Shown: positions 10,194-22,720 of the stretch, piece after piece | Position numbering within the stretch: the stretch's first letter is position 1 | How the letters are laid out: every line of letters begins with the position of its first letter | Assembly: GCA_004764695.1 (NCBI GenBank) | Contig: SMSO01000014.1 | Location: 5,942,029 to 6,006,028, forward strand | Source of the DNA: Schizochytrium sp. TIO01 | Lineage: Eukaryota; Sar; Bigyra; Thraustochytrida; Thraustochytriidae | Direction: 5' to 3' | DNA: 64,000 nucleotides | Notes under the pieces: model-generated | Told to the model about the DNA's origin: nothing | Database searches by the model: none | The model's input: the letters and a program-made list of their open reading frames with translations, nothing else | Position numbers and translations under genes: made by a program

Positions 10194-11527
10194 TATCACA
10201 CAATCAACCACGTTAGCAATGCGGATCTTAGCATTTAATGAGGATTTTTTGTTTTGTCAACTATTCATTTCCTCATGAACAAAAATGATGAAGGGGCATT
10301 ATGCCGAGCTGGTGAACGTAGATCGAAGAACTTTCATCATACTAATTGTAAGGAAGGATTAAAAGATGGCCTATATCAGATGCTTCTCTACTGCGAGGTC
10401 TCCAGTCGAAGGTTTGACAAATACAGAGTTTATGTTTATGCATTTCACATATATAGAAATATGCAAGTATACTAATGGCGGCTCGAAACATAAAGCTACT
10501 GAGAAATGGAACTTATCAAGAGAGACACTGACTAGGAAAAACAAAACCAATTGGCTTGGGTGAGCCAGAGGGTTCAGCAAAGCAAAGAACTTTGATTGAA
10601 GACAGAGCTATTTGCCGACCTTCGAAATGATTCTCCAAGGTCAACCTATTTCTTATAGTTTGTATGTAAAGCACCGGGGGTTTAATCATGGCCTGAAGGG
10701 TGTTCACAAGTTTAGCCATATCTGTCGTTCCTCAATCACAGGTTAGGCTTTCGACTGGTGGCACTCTACTGAGCAGTTCAGTGCCGAAGCCGCTCACATT
10801 AGGTATTCCAGTAGTCGTTGATTCCGCTATGTTGCTTCTGGCTCATACAATGGATAACAAGGGACTCTCGCAATATTAACCTTACTTAACCTTTTGATTC
10901 TTGATCTCAGCAAAAGCTCAGTTCGTGACTAAGGGTAATCGCTGGACAAGTACTCCTCTTATCTCAAACTTATTATTTTGGGAACGAATCTCACGGTTTT
11001 GTACTCATCAAGTGCTGCAGGTTTAACTTCCCTAGATGCTCAGACTCCTTCATTGAGAAATGGATGCGAGTCGCAAACCTCTGGCGATCCCTTGAGCCAA
11101 GAGTCTGCTAAGTCTACACAAATATTTATACTCTGCAGTCAGTACTAACGCAACATGGCGGAAGAGAAAAAAGTAAGATTCTCGAAATATTTCCTTTTTC
11201 AAAACGTCTGAAAAGAGGGTTTCAATTGACGAATTAGCTATAAACCTTGATTTGATTCCTTCAGATCATCATCTGGAGTTCTCTAAAACAATTATTAAAC
11301 AAAACAAATGCATTGTAATTCTTCCACCGAGAGATTCTTTTTGAATCTATATCTTCGTTATTATTTTTGAAGAAAAACTTCTCCATCAAGATAACCATCT
11401 ATTCTTCTTCATGAGATCTTCTTCGACTGACAAAACCTTTTCAGGTCCTGAGAAATATAAGAATACAGGGGCTACTATTTGCTCATCCTCCATCATATCC
11501 CATTATTTATCTTCAAGGATCACGGGA
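10194..11527. other. Interval between convergent membrane-protein genes
   Basis: About 1.3 kb between the stop codons of the tail-to-tail paralogues. I see no gene. Short open frames (about 65-75 codons) overlap in several frames and look random. The 3' ends of both flanking transcripts should lie here. Confidence 0.5.
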
Positions 11528-12513
11528 TTACTGAATAACCGCGCTGGTTCTTACAGATGATTGTACCCTTGATGGTGTTAGCTCTTTAAATGGAAGTGTA
11601 GATTGATTCTGCGAGGCTGAGATTGCGACCTTTTTATCTGATGCGAAAAGTTTATGGAACATAGCAAAGTTAACCACCAGATTAATATTCAAGTCGACTA
11701 GAACGCCATACTGCGGGAATAACATTAAGTGTTGTCGGCTACTCACATCTGTTGGCGCAGAAATACCCGCGCCCAAAGGGTATAGCAAAATCATCGCACT
11801 TATCATAGCAACTGAAGACAGTAGTATGTTACGCTTGGCTACTTTTCGAATCTTAGATCCAGAGTCTGATACAACTGATCGGACCTGATGATACAGTGGA
11901 ATAACAAAGAGCATCAAAAGAGCTCCAGACATATTTAAATCTGCGAGAGCGAAAAAATACATGAGCCACTTCGAAACATCGAGAACTGAAACGCAAATTT
12001 CCTCGTGGAATATATATCGTCCTGTCCAAACAAAATAGAGATAGGGTAAACATACAGCAACATTAATAATCATCATTCTTGTCATCTTCAATATAATTGC
12101 GCATTGGCAGCTGTTTTGCTCAATGTACTTTGTGCACGAAGGTACATTAATTCATTGCTCAATGCTTTTGCTGCACCATAAAGAAGGGGTGGAATGGGGC
12201 CAAAGTATGCACATGCCTGCCAAGATAAATGCACATTCAGTATGAATAAAGTTGAAAGAGTGCACATCAAACTAATAATACTTTGGCAAATCAAAAATCT
12301 CAAGATGCGATGTGTAATAGGCTTGTGAGCCTGCTTTCTCCAAAGAGCCCGACTACTGCGCGCAAGAAAGAAAATACATATCAAAGAAACGATGACACCC
12401 ACTGCGTTTGTTGCTTGTTTAGCTGTAAGAAAAGAATCTCCGGCGTTGATATCATGAAAAATAATGCTTGCTGCTTTGGTACGATTCGCAATAAACAAAT
12501 TGGCGACACTCAT
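11528..12513 (-). pseudogene. Seven-helix family protein D with a one-base frameshift
   Basis: ATG at 12513; the open frame reaches NAQLY and stops at TGA (12088-12090). The next frame opens exactly there with L-K-M-T-R and runs to a stop at 11528. Against the paralogue at 9156-10193 (NAHMLLKVTR) the two pieces align with no residue lost if one base is missing at about 12091-12096, so this is a single-nucleotide deletion and not an intron. Combined length is about 328 codons, matching the family. All signature elements are present across the two frames: W-x-A-C-x-x-G-P, Y-L-R-A-x-S-T-L, Y-F-V-W-T-G, E-E-I-C, L-D-V-S-K-W-L-M, D-L-N-M-S, I-P-L, R-N-I-L-L-S-S. No further stop or gap is visible, so either the break is recent or it is a sequencing error. 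Confidence 0.82.
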
Positions 12514-15170
12514 GGCTTTCTCCACTAGCAAGCCTAAACTCGTAAATTAAGATTATGTAAAGTAAACTTCTTCATCCCTTGCCCATCACAATTCACAGCC
12601 ATGAATAGCGTTCAGGACCTACTTCATAATGTTTCTCGATATTTCGGACATATTGTATTTACTTGGTGTTACTTGGCACCTTTTGTAATTGAAGGCTTAA
12701 TTGATACAGGATCTTTATCGAGCCGTTATGCTAAAAACAGACCGACGCAAAATTAAAGGAACATCCAGTTGCTCAGGATTTGAAGTACCGTTTCAGTGCT
12801 TGCAGAAAGACTTCACGCTTCTTCCACCGTGAAGAACCAACGAAAATAAACCTAGTTAGCTATTCAAAGCTTCGCTCAAGGCAAAAGCTGAGTGTTCTTA
12901 TCGTGGACTAAAGCAACGGATCAACGCTATTCCAGATAACATCTCGAAACAAACCTCATATTGATGTCGAGAGAACGACAATCACACAGTTTGCTTTTGC
13001 CTCAAATATTATTGTATTGTTACCGTGACTCTTGACAAAGAATTCAGGATTGCCAGAATCTCACATGTTTCCAAACTGGTCCCACTCAAGTCTGTGCTAA
13101 TCACATTAAAAAAATAAAATAAAATATTTATTTAAAAATAATTTCGAAACAATCTAACTGACTACTATGATCCACTATGGCTGTACTCTGGGGAAATAAA
13201 ACTTTCCGTTATAATAATGGTTCCAAGATCTAGGCGAATTCAGTGATGCTTTTCACTCCAGAGTGAGTTTTCATTTGGTAGGGACAGATAACTCTAGAAC
13301 CATTTGCCCAAAACTGGGTCCGCTCAAAGGGATGACCCGGTATTGCCAGTTCAAGGGTGGGTAGATTAGGCTTTGGAGGCAGGAGAAAAGGTGACAAGAT
13401 ACTAAACAGTTTCAAATAGAAAGAACACATTACAATTATGTTGATGTTCCGAAGTATTGAATTTCTTCGTGAGAAGTTTGGAGTAAATTTGTAGTCTCTT
13501 CAAGGTTTTACCAGCTCCATAGTTAGCGCGAGCGTTCGCATCTACAAGACGTTTGTCACGCGATATATAAGACAAATTGTGCTTTGGTAATGTGCGGCAC
13601 TTTGACTCTATGTCAAACTTAAGACGAATAAGTCGAAGCTTGTGTATCTAGTCTGAATCAGCTGTTCATGATGATAATTCTAAAAACCACTGCGAAGAAA
13701 GAGAACATGCCAGTCCATTGTTATATTAGTTTCAGGCTCTTTTGGCAACAATATAAAGATTTAGTGGGAGAAAGATCAAGCAATGTACCAAGCGACGGGA
13801 ATTATGAAGCATATGCTTGGCAAAGGAAGTTGAACCAAAAAATCTGAGAGTCCGAGCAAAAAACATATTCAGAATTAAAGAGTCAATACTTATGAGTTGT
13901 TAGCAATTTGTTGATTCTGAACTGAAATTCAAAGGTGAGGTGCATCTTGGCTTTCTTATGAGGTAAGGTAAATCTGCTTGGTCTTGACTTGTGGATGTAC
14001 GAAGAGCTTGAATCGCCGTGCCCATATTTAACTGTGAGGTTTGGTTTCATCTAGCTGCAATAATCTGAGTGTTCATACAAACACATTAGTAAACGATCCT
14101 GGTCTTGGTAGTCGCAGATTAGAATACCTAGGCATTCTCTCCAGCCTGGCTCAATATCGCTTGGCTTTCAGGCTCTAAACAAAAAAAATGCTGCGATATG
14201 CTAAGTGTTTTTTTTTTCAACATTGCTGTTCCCCGTATATAACAAACAGAAGGTCATTTTAAAGGCTTGAAGAAGGATAAGTCCATATACTCTAATTGAA
14301 TCTATCATTCAAAAATTGGGTATCGTCTCTAAATATGATATTTTGTTTTAAGATTTTGACAGGAAATGTTCATGAATGCTTGACTCCTGTTTTTCGCAGC
14401 GCTACACTATGGTTATAATATTCCTTGGTCGGCATTATTCAGAAACTTATCCAAACGGGTTTCATGGTTCAATCACCATTGCAGAGATGCTTTGCTGTAG
14501 TTTTGATTTCTGTCACTCTTTCAACGTCCAGGGAAATGTTTATAATCTTCAAGGCAACGTTAATTATCAGTTTCTTGGTGAGCTTGGTTTCCTGGCTATG
14601 ACACTAGCTTTATTCACGGCTATCAAGGACCCAAAAACCTGACACCTAACGAGAACTATTACCGTATTTGAAAGATCTACCCATGGTTCGAATCCAAACA
14701 GATTTGATCATGTGAGCTCCTCAAGAATGAGTATAATGTTTAGCCTAGCAACAGCATCCTCGCTACCCGTGCAGTTGTAAATACCCCTAGAGTTCTGCAG
14801 AGAAAAGTACAGACCTTTTATTAGGGTTGGCTAGACTCTACTCGTGTAGATTCTGTAAATCTAGATTGAAGTCCATGTAAGATCTACCAGTAGAATCTCT
14901 GCAGCAATCAACAACCTCTTATTGTGTGTACTGGATACAAAGCTGGTTGGTATCCTCACATCAAACTTACTCCCTCTTGACTTAGGAGAACTGCTGTTAT
15001 TTCCTTACAAATAGACGTTCAATTTCATGATTTACGACAAATTTGACCAAGTTGTTGGTTATATTCATGTCGTACAGAAGCATCCAGGTTCTTGCTGAGA
15101 CCCTCACAAAGAGCTATTATTGTATAAATTGCGTTGAATTCAATATGCGAGGACGCCTTTAGTAGACCGT
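12514..15170. other. Gene-free, probably decayed transposon DNA
   Basis: No intact gene. An 88-codon plus-strand frame at 14376-14642 ends in A-I-K-D-P-K-T, vaguely like the start of a copia reverse transcriptase, but this is too weak to call. The stretch lies just upstream of better-supported copia-like fragments at 15171-15980, so the region may be the eroded 5' part of the same element. I could not identify long terminal repeats. Confidence 0.35.
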
Positions 15171-15980
15171 CGTGCTCTTTATGGTCATCCTGACATTTGA
15201 GATGGAAATTTACTTTTTAATACGGGGCGTGAAGTGGAACAGTAATATGCAATCAAAGTATTGGACATTCTTCATAAGTGGAAAAGATGAAACGTCTAGC
15301 ACACAAATGTCAGCACTCCTCCATAGTCGTTCATACTGGGTTCGAAATTAAGTTCAAACAGTCGGTTGCCAAGCTTCTAAAGAGAAAGCTCAATCAATAA
15401 GTGGATGTATAATATATATAGAGTCTTAGGAGATACTTTGTGAACGCACAAATTACTGGAAATATCAGTAGGAAATGTAGTCGAATTACATTTGATGGTT
15501 CTAAAAATAGGAAATCAAGAGGAAGCCCAGTACTCTGTATTTTACATCTCGAAAAAATTAAAGGAACGGTTTAAGCATCAGTTGGAAACCGAACCTTGAT
15601 CGATATCTTGCTAACTCGCAACATAAAATCAAAGACGCGGCATAAACGTCCAGTTCATCTCTGAAAACCTTCCAATCAAAGAATCAACATGATATTTTGT
15701 GGTTCAATTAATCTCTTCATATTCAAGAAGTGCTAGACTCAATTCATTTTGAAATTCTTGTTAGGGCATCTACTGTATGGTAGCCCAGTACAAGCGTTAT
15801 GATATAACTTTGGGTTTCTACCAAAGCAAAAGGGTCGACATGACTATAGCCTCTGGTGAATGCGAGTTATCGTATTTTACTTTGATTAAGCAATCAGATT
15901 TTGTTCGGAATAACAATGACTGCAAAGAATTGATTTCTGGAGATCGAACAACAAATACAATGAAATTTGCTTACCAATGC
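15171..15980 (+). mobile_element. Degenerate Ty1/copia-type pol fragments
   Basis: At 15171-15194 one frame reads R-A-L-Y-G-H-P-D, matching the reverse-transcriptase motif (A-L-Y-G-x-P) of copia-class retrotransposons. About 600 bases on, in the same frame, 15820-15960 reads Q-S-K-R, then G-E-C-E-L, then I-K-Q-x-D-F-V-R-N and K-E-L with T-T following. These fall in the order and nearly the spacing of the copia RNase H tail (SKRQ, SSTExE, KxxxWLRN, EL). Stops and frameshifts separate them, and the spacing is shorter than in intact elements, so this is a relic with deletions. Family assignment is by motif only. Confidence 0.45.
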
Positions 15981-16023
15981 TATTTTTGTTGCTCGGTCAA
16001 CAAACTCGGCAAGAGTAGGTAAA

Positions 16024-17106
16024 AATCAAAACACGGCAGAGGGGAACGGCGTCTGTGTTAAGTGCATAACTCTATTTAATGCTCTCAATCTATCCAAAGT
16101 GAAATTATGAGACACCGGCAGAGGAACCATCATTGTTGAGCAAACTTGTCCCTCACCTGCAGACCAAATGAAGCAAGCACTATTCAGGAGTCTTTACTCA
16201 AACTATAAAGCCAGGACAATAACTCATGAAGGAGCAAAACCGAAGTGAAAACATAGTACCAAGGTACTACGATAGTAGACAGGTAGGTTTCCCATTAGGC
16301 AACCCTATTCTCTATGGCCAGGGTTTTCAGCAAAGGCATGAAGCTGTGCACATGCTTAGCGCTCTGATTTGCCCATGTTAATTCGATTCCAGGGACTAGC
16401 TCATCATTTCAAAGTATAAAACCGCGTAATATTGGAGTGAAAAGGTTCGTCAACACGGTTGACAAAAATCTAGTTGAAGCTCCGAAATAGGGATCTATAT
16501 TTTACTTTGGATTTCGTTTGATCTTATTTATGCCCCCTTACGTTTAACATAAATAAATCGTAGAAGTTTTCTAAGTGAAGATCACGACACGTGAACGAGG
16601 ATCGTTACACATGCCTATGTGAAACTTACCAAGAAGCCTTTCTGAGCAATAGCTTTCTAACTCTTAAAAGCTAGTGTTTCGATGGTTGTTTCTGAGCAAT
16701 TACCTAGATCGCTACTATGTATTGATTGACCTAATGCAACTGTTTGGTCTCCACGAGGCAAACCTTTTCGAAGGGAAGGAGAATCTTCATGAAATTGTCT
16801 CACTCATCAGAAAGATCAAAATTCTCAACAAACCAACCCCAAAACGGACACGCCCTAAACAAGCGAGCCAGTTTCTTATTTGCCCCACACCGTTATCATT
16901 TTCACTATATCACCAACCAGCCTTTTGGCACTGTTTCTGACGCACCACGCCAGCCTCGGCCTCGCACAGGGGGGATTTTGTCTGAGTTACAGTTTAAACA
17001 AGGTCAAAATCATTCATCGATTCTGGCCTTGTCTTGTTGGCAAAGTAATTTCTTGATGTCGAGCCACAACAAATCCTATCATCACTATAGACCTTTTCGT
17101 CTCGGG
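16024..17106. other. Transition from AT-rich to mixed DNA with one long open frame
   Basis: The AT-rich left part gives way at about 16.9 kb to DNA with more GC. A plus-strand frame is open from 16744 to 17517 (first ATG at 16789, about 242 aa). Its translation is rich in S, H, R, L and C without a domain, so I do not call it a gene; it is simply the longest frame between 12.5 and 46 kb. Confidence 0.4.
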
Positions 17107-17152
17107 GACCGTGCTTGCTCAAGCACGGTCTCTCACGCTGTGGGCCCACAGC
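17107..17152. repeat. Two adjacent perfect inverted repeats
   Basis: At 17107-17130 two 11-base arms (GACCGTGCTTG and its complement) flank a two-base spacer. Six bases later, 17137-17152 is a perfect 16-base palindrome (GCTGTGGGCCCACAGC). Both could form stable hairpins in RNA or be symmetrical protein-binding sites. I see no poly-T tract that would make either a Pol III terminator. Confidence 0.85.
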
Positions 17153-18066
17153 TGTGTCGTGCTGGAGTCTACCGAGAAGACTGCCGAGTCATTCCTCTCA
17201 CAACCTACTACTACTCCCATATATGTAAGTACCTAGCACCTTCGAATCGTGCCTCCTCAATTTTTCAAGCTGGCGCGGCCTGTTCCGCGATGCAACTTCC
17301 CTCAGTCCTCTTTTGGGATGCTTCCGCTGCTGTTGTGAGGGTTGCGGGCCCGTGCGGCGGTTTTGAGAAGCTTCGCGCACCGCTTTCTCTGGTGCTGTGT
17401 TTATATAGAATAATCATACACCTAAATGATCAGCAGCTCGAGAAACCTGGACACCCTGCCCTAAAGACCCAAACCAAAGCCGCGCGAGACGAGCATTTGG
17501 CACTCTGGAGATCTTGAAGCCAACTCACTCGCTGTTTTGCCACCCTCTCTCAAGCAACTCTTTTGCTCCCCGAGTCTGCTGTTACTTCCCCCTCTCCAGC
17601 ACTGCAGTTCGTTCAGGAATTCGTTCTTCGTCCATTCGCTTTGCTCCCGTCCGAGAAATCGCGCCCTACACCTCATCGCCTTTCACTGGCTTACTGAGAT
17701 CTTTATTTGGCTTGAGTTCTCAACCCCATCATCATTATCTCCTTCAAGTTATCCTTATTTTATTTCGTGAAACGACGAATGCCATGAACTCAACTCATCG
17801 GAGGTCTTTCTGTCCCTCTTAGAGACCTCTCGTTAACGATCGAGGTACTTTTATGACTCGGAGTGTAGTTTCCTGAAAACTTTCGAAATTAGCAATATCC
17901 GACGGCATCTCTGAGAAGTCGGCCAGGGTTTCTTAAATTGTTCATTTCCACCATCACATCGTAGTATGTGGCGTGATTTATCATAGATGGCTGCCAGCTA
18001 ACCTCGTGCTGGTGTGTCTTGCGGCTTCTTTGGATACCCTCGACATTGGCATCATGCAAGCAACAC

Positions 18067-18222
18067 TTTTCAATTCAACATTCAATTTTCAATTCAACAT
18101 TCAATCTTCAATTCTTGTTTCATTTCAATATTCAATTCACTAATATTCAATTCACTAATATTCAATTCAATTTTCAATTCATTTTTCAATTCATTTTTCA
18201 TTTCATTTTTCATTTCAATTTA
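18067..18222. repeat. TTCAA-based minisatellite
   Basis: About 155 bases built from imperfect units of TTCAATTCAA and TTCAATAT, grading into TTTTCATTTCA. It shares its TTCAA core with the larger hexamer array at 23319-23571. Confidence 0.85.
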
Positions 18223-19712
18223 AGCCGACCTGATCCTGAACTAGGTTCCTTTGGGTGGATGGGGGCGACATTCTGCTGAACAGGTACCTCCGTGCCTCCT
18301 GGGTATCAAGGAAGCTTGACAACCAAAAGAAAGACGCCCAACTTGAGACCCAAGTAAGTGCATAAACATTCATTCCACAGCTTTACACTGTGGAAATAGC
18401 AGTGATTTGGGGCAGCTCCATCGATTGCTTGACGCTCGACTTCATCTTTACATAATCATCATCATCATCGCATGGCATCTTCGCCTTGTAGAGCAAATCA
18501 TGCGGCACTTTCTGCAGCACGTTGGACTCGAGCCTGCGAGCGCCAGGAACCGCAGCCCTTTCTTCATCTTCTTCTTTTGCCTTTCACGACGAACGAAATA
18601 ACGAGCACATGACGAGCGACCTGAAGATTTGACATGGTACCTTCTGCTGGTCCCAAGAATCTCGTCAAAGCTGAGGCCAACCCGACATCATCTATACCTG
18701 ACTCGCTGCCGCAACGGTGGCTCATCTGAACGTCAACGCACATCTGCCTTACGCATGCCCATGCAATTCATCCTTCAACGTTCAAAGAAAGAACAGAGCC
18801 TCTGTCATCGAATGTCTGAGTCGTCCCCATTGCGAGTGCCTCAAAGCTGTTGCAGCATGTCTCGCTTTCGAGCAATTATAGAACTCCGCTGCATGTCGAG
18901 GACCGCCAGGACATCGTCGTGCATACCAACCACTATGTGCAGCGCGAGAGCTTGGCGAAAGAACTGACGAAGACTATCGCTATGCCTCTCTCCGCCTCGC
19001 AAGCCGCCTCTGCTCCTCTGGCCCTCTGCTGCGTAAAGAATGCTGCAGCGCTTCTCCAAGTTCGAGAGAGATCTTTCGTTGGCTTCCTCACAACGTCTCT
19101 CTCTGGACACCCTTTCGAGCAGCCGCTCACGCGCAGAATAGCTCGATCTCAATCCATTCCAGAGACTCCTTCGCTGCCTCGCGAAGAATCACCTCGTTCC
19201 CAGCGCCTTCTGAAAAGACTTGGACACCACGACGTTCACGCCCTTCAAGATGATCGCTGCGAGGTTCCCAGCGCTGGTGTTTCTCCAGAAGCGCCACCTC
19301 ACCTCGCAACACCGTTCCTGCAGCTTTTCGGGCGTCGAATCAGCCTGAAGGCCTGGAGCCAACCAACCGAAAGCGCTTCGAGGCACTGACCGCCTCCTCG
19401 AGTTGGCAATCAGCGATCAGAGCTGCCTCGAAAGGGTGCGTCTATTCTGCCTTTCGATAGACAAACTTGAATTAGAACGATAAATATAGATAGACTAGAA
19501 AATCCACGACAACTCAAACTCGACCTTCAAGCTGCCACCTTCGGGTTGCCTTGGTCGCGAGTAGTTCCACAGCTAACCCCACCGTGTGGGGGCAGTGCCC
19601 CTGGTCTGGTACTGTAAGCGCCCGCCGATATGAATGGAAAGGCTCGCACCGGCACTGGCGCATTTGCCTCCACAGTGGGTGCGTCGAATGAGATCACGCG
19701 AGATACTCATAT

Positions 19713-19748
19713 GTTCCTTGCTTCCTTGCTTCCTTCCTTCCTTCCTTT
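19713..19748. repeat. (CTTC)n microsatellite
   Basis: Short CTTC tetranucleotide array with two interrupted units. Confidence 0.85.
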
Positions 19749-21558
19749 TGCCAAACATTTCTCGTGTTCTCGCTTGCGTAGCACAAGAAGAACAGGTTAT
19801 TCTCGTCGTCTTTGTTTGGGCTGCCGCCACTGCTGCAGTTGTTCGTCTTCACAGCACTCCTTCGTCGTGTGCGTTTGGCCTGTCCCGCTTCCAGAGGCAG
19901 CGAACCAGCATAATTCCCTCCTCGCAAACAGCGGCTGTCAACAGCCGCACAATGTGCACAATTTGCAAAACGAGCAAATTAAGGGTCAAGGTGCTCTAAG
20001 GATGTTGATTTGATTTAACGTAATTCCCGCTCACCTGAGCTTTAGGTTTAAGCACGAACTCAAATCCGACTTTCGAGTGGAATTGCAGAAATCACGCTTC
20101 TTCTTCACAAGGACATGCCGACTTGGAGGAGTTGAAAGCTATGCGCAAGAGCAGAAAAAGAAAGATCCTAACTACATCACGCTCGCCAGTAAATCGAATA
20201 TTGGCCCGTGCTTAGGAGCTGCTATGAAGAGGTAGGTATTACAATTTGGAGGCCTGTTCGAGTAAGAAGCACTAAATCTTCAAGTTAAACTTGCTTGCAA
20301 AATCTCATCAAGTATGGATAGATAGATAGATAAATCCCAGTACCTTGATAGGTAGCAGCCACGAAGGTAAATACGACCATAGTTAGGAATGAAAGCTCTA
20401 GAGATCGCCACTGTGAGAAGAAGATCTTGATGACCTTCGCTTCTTCGAGTCTGTCTTCTAACTCTTGAGAAAAAGAAAGCCCTCTTTTATCGTTCGTTCA
20501 TCGTGATTGGTGCATGGACCTTTCTCCAAACAAACTATGGATTTCGTTTGTTCTGTTTGTTTTGTTCACTTTCATCAGTACTATCTTTGTAGGTAGGTAG
20601 GTACCTTAGGATAATCACTCACTCAGCTTTGCCCACAATTTATAAAAGAACTTGAAAGAAACAAAGAACAAAAGTAATAATTTTGAAAGCTCTGGAATAT
20701 CGTTCCCCTCGTTCCCCGACACTGTGGTGTGGTGGCCTTTGGTTGATCGGTTGGAAGTTCTTAGTGTACCCCCTTTCGGAATTCTGCGGAAGGTGGGAGA
20801 AAGCGGGGCGGAAGTGAGGAGCGGAGGCATGCAGGGAGCGAAGCTTCCTTTTGCGGCGAGAACGAAACACCTGAGGAACACCTGAGCAGCCTGCGAGATC
20901 TTTCTTGCATCTTATAGGCAACTACTACCTATCTGTCTCCCTGTGCATTGTAAGAAGTTCTTCTTTCTCACTCACTCGCTCATTCGAGTGAAGATTGGAT
21001 TGATGTGCTCTCTCTCGTGAAGTCAATCGACGCTACGTCTCTCTCTGATTTGCCACATCTTCTGCGAGCGACTCGAGGTTGATTGATCTTGCGAGTTCTC
21101 CGACTTCGTTGCGGATTCCGCGGTTCTCGATTGAGGATGCTCCGACATATAATATCCATCTATCTATCTATCATGATCTTTTCGGGTTCTTCTTTTCGGG
21201 TTCTCGCGCCGTCTAAACCAGTGGCAGGAGGGGTCTTACCGTATTGGATAGCTCACGCCTAAGTCCCTGGCCACGTTCAAGATCTTCGTGGGTTTTAAGG
21301 TGAGAACCTTTTCAGGGTTCTTGCCGAGTGAATCCATCCAAAGCAGCAGTTTATCCTGTCCAAGGGGTAGACAAACACATGCAGTGGACAGCCTTACACG
21401 CGGTGTTTATGCAGCAGCAGAGCGAGTGGTCTTCGGGTCGATAGCCACCGAATTTCACATGGAAGCTTGGCGCAGATTCCGAGTTCTCAAACTTGGAGTT
21501 ATCATACGCTGACTCGAGCTGAGCACCGTTCTCCTGTTCTGTTCCTTGTTATCGACTT

Positions 21559-21582
21559 AGAGAGAGAGAGAGAGAGAGAGAA
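21559..21582. repeat. (GA)n microsatellite
   Basis: About twelve GA dinucleotides in a row. Confidence 0.9.
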
Positions 21583-22341
21583 GTGAACGAGGGAACGAGC
21601 GAGAGGGAGCTTCTATGCTATACTCTAGCAGATGCTAGTGCTGGGTAGGTTAGCTAGGCAGGCTCAAGGGAAAGGTGGTGGACTCTCGTTACAACCGCAG
21701 AAACAAAGGGAAACAAAAGAACTTAAGGGTGAAGAAGTGGAGACTGTAGCACCTCTTGAGCGTCATCATCAGAGAGCAACACCTTTTGTCCTATTTCATT
21801 CATCCTATTTCTCACTATCTGCTATCCCTTTCATTTGTTTAAAAACTAAAATAAAATAGTAAACTTTTAAATTTCTAATTTATTATTATTAAAAAAAAAA
21901 GAAAGAGAAAAAGTGAAAAAAACTGGAAGAAAAGTAAAATCAAAATAAAAACCTGAAAAACTGAACAGCATGTTTAAAAGAGAATTAAAAGAAAGTTATA
22001 AAAGAGAACGAAAAGAACACGTAAGTTTTCACTCGATATCACCTTTTTCAGATGTACTTTCCAAAAGAACAGGGGGCGCTTCTGCAACAAGACGCGGTGC
22101 GATGATTGATAGCAGGAGGGTTAGGTCCTCACTAGGTACTCGATAGGCCGTGTGTTTGTTTGTCCATCTATGAAGAGCGTCAAGATCTGCCCCGCTTCTT
22201 CTCAGGGTCTCATTGTCTGTCTGTCTGTCTTCTTTAGCGTGGGATCGTGGGTGAAAGACGTTGCTGCCGATGAAGGAGAGCTTGTGCATTTACGTCATCC
22301 ACCCGAGTCGACGGCTTGGGGCCAAGATATCCTGAGACTGT

Positions 22342-22397
22342 CTGACTGACTGAGTGAATGAATGAGTGAATGAATGAATGAATGAATGAATGAATGA
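22342..22397. repeat. (TGAC)n to (TGAA)n compound microsatellite
   Basis: CTGA units change to GTGA/ATGA units within one 4-base phase, which points to expansion plus point mutation from a single array. Confidence 0.88.
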
Positions 22398-22682
22398 CAC
22401 TCGGATCCAGCTAGGCTGAGGAAAAGCGCAAGGATCCTGGACCTGGAGGGAAAGTAATTCCTTCATTCCAAGCCATATCTGTCGTACACTTGGACGAGGC
22501 CACGACGCCTTAGCAATTAGCCCTCCTCCTCGAGAGAAAGCTCAGGTTGCCTTCGTTGCGAGCGACCGCGTCTTTCGAGTCAAGTCGAGTCAAGTCAGGT
22601 CGAGGCGGGAAATCAACACCAGAAGGTTTCCGTGAACTCGAGCTCAGCACGATGATCAGTTCAAGTTCTTGCATGTCGTATT

Positions 22683-22720
22683 GATGGGTGGATGGATGGA
22701 TGGGTGGATGGATGGATGGT
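22683..22720. repeat. (GATG)n microsatellite
   Basis: About nine GATG/GGTG tetramers in one phase. Confidence 0.88.

Noticed and set aside
14680-14700. GGTTCGAATCC, a perfect B-box-like string
   Set aside because: The flanking stem does not pair and no A-box lies at the right distance.
17230-17262. TTCGAAT loop flanked by GCAC/GTGC, resembling a tRNA T-arm
   Set aside because: The closing pair is C-C, there is no matching acceptor or D-arm, and no A-box upstream.
16744-17517. 257-codon plus-strand open frame
   Set aside because: It starts at TTG (first ATG at 16789), has no domain, and its composition (S, H, R, C, L) looks like translated noncoding DNA; it also spans the two palindromes.
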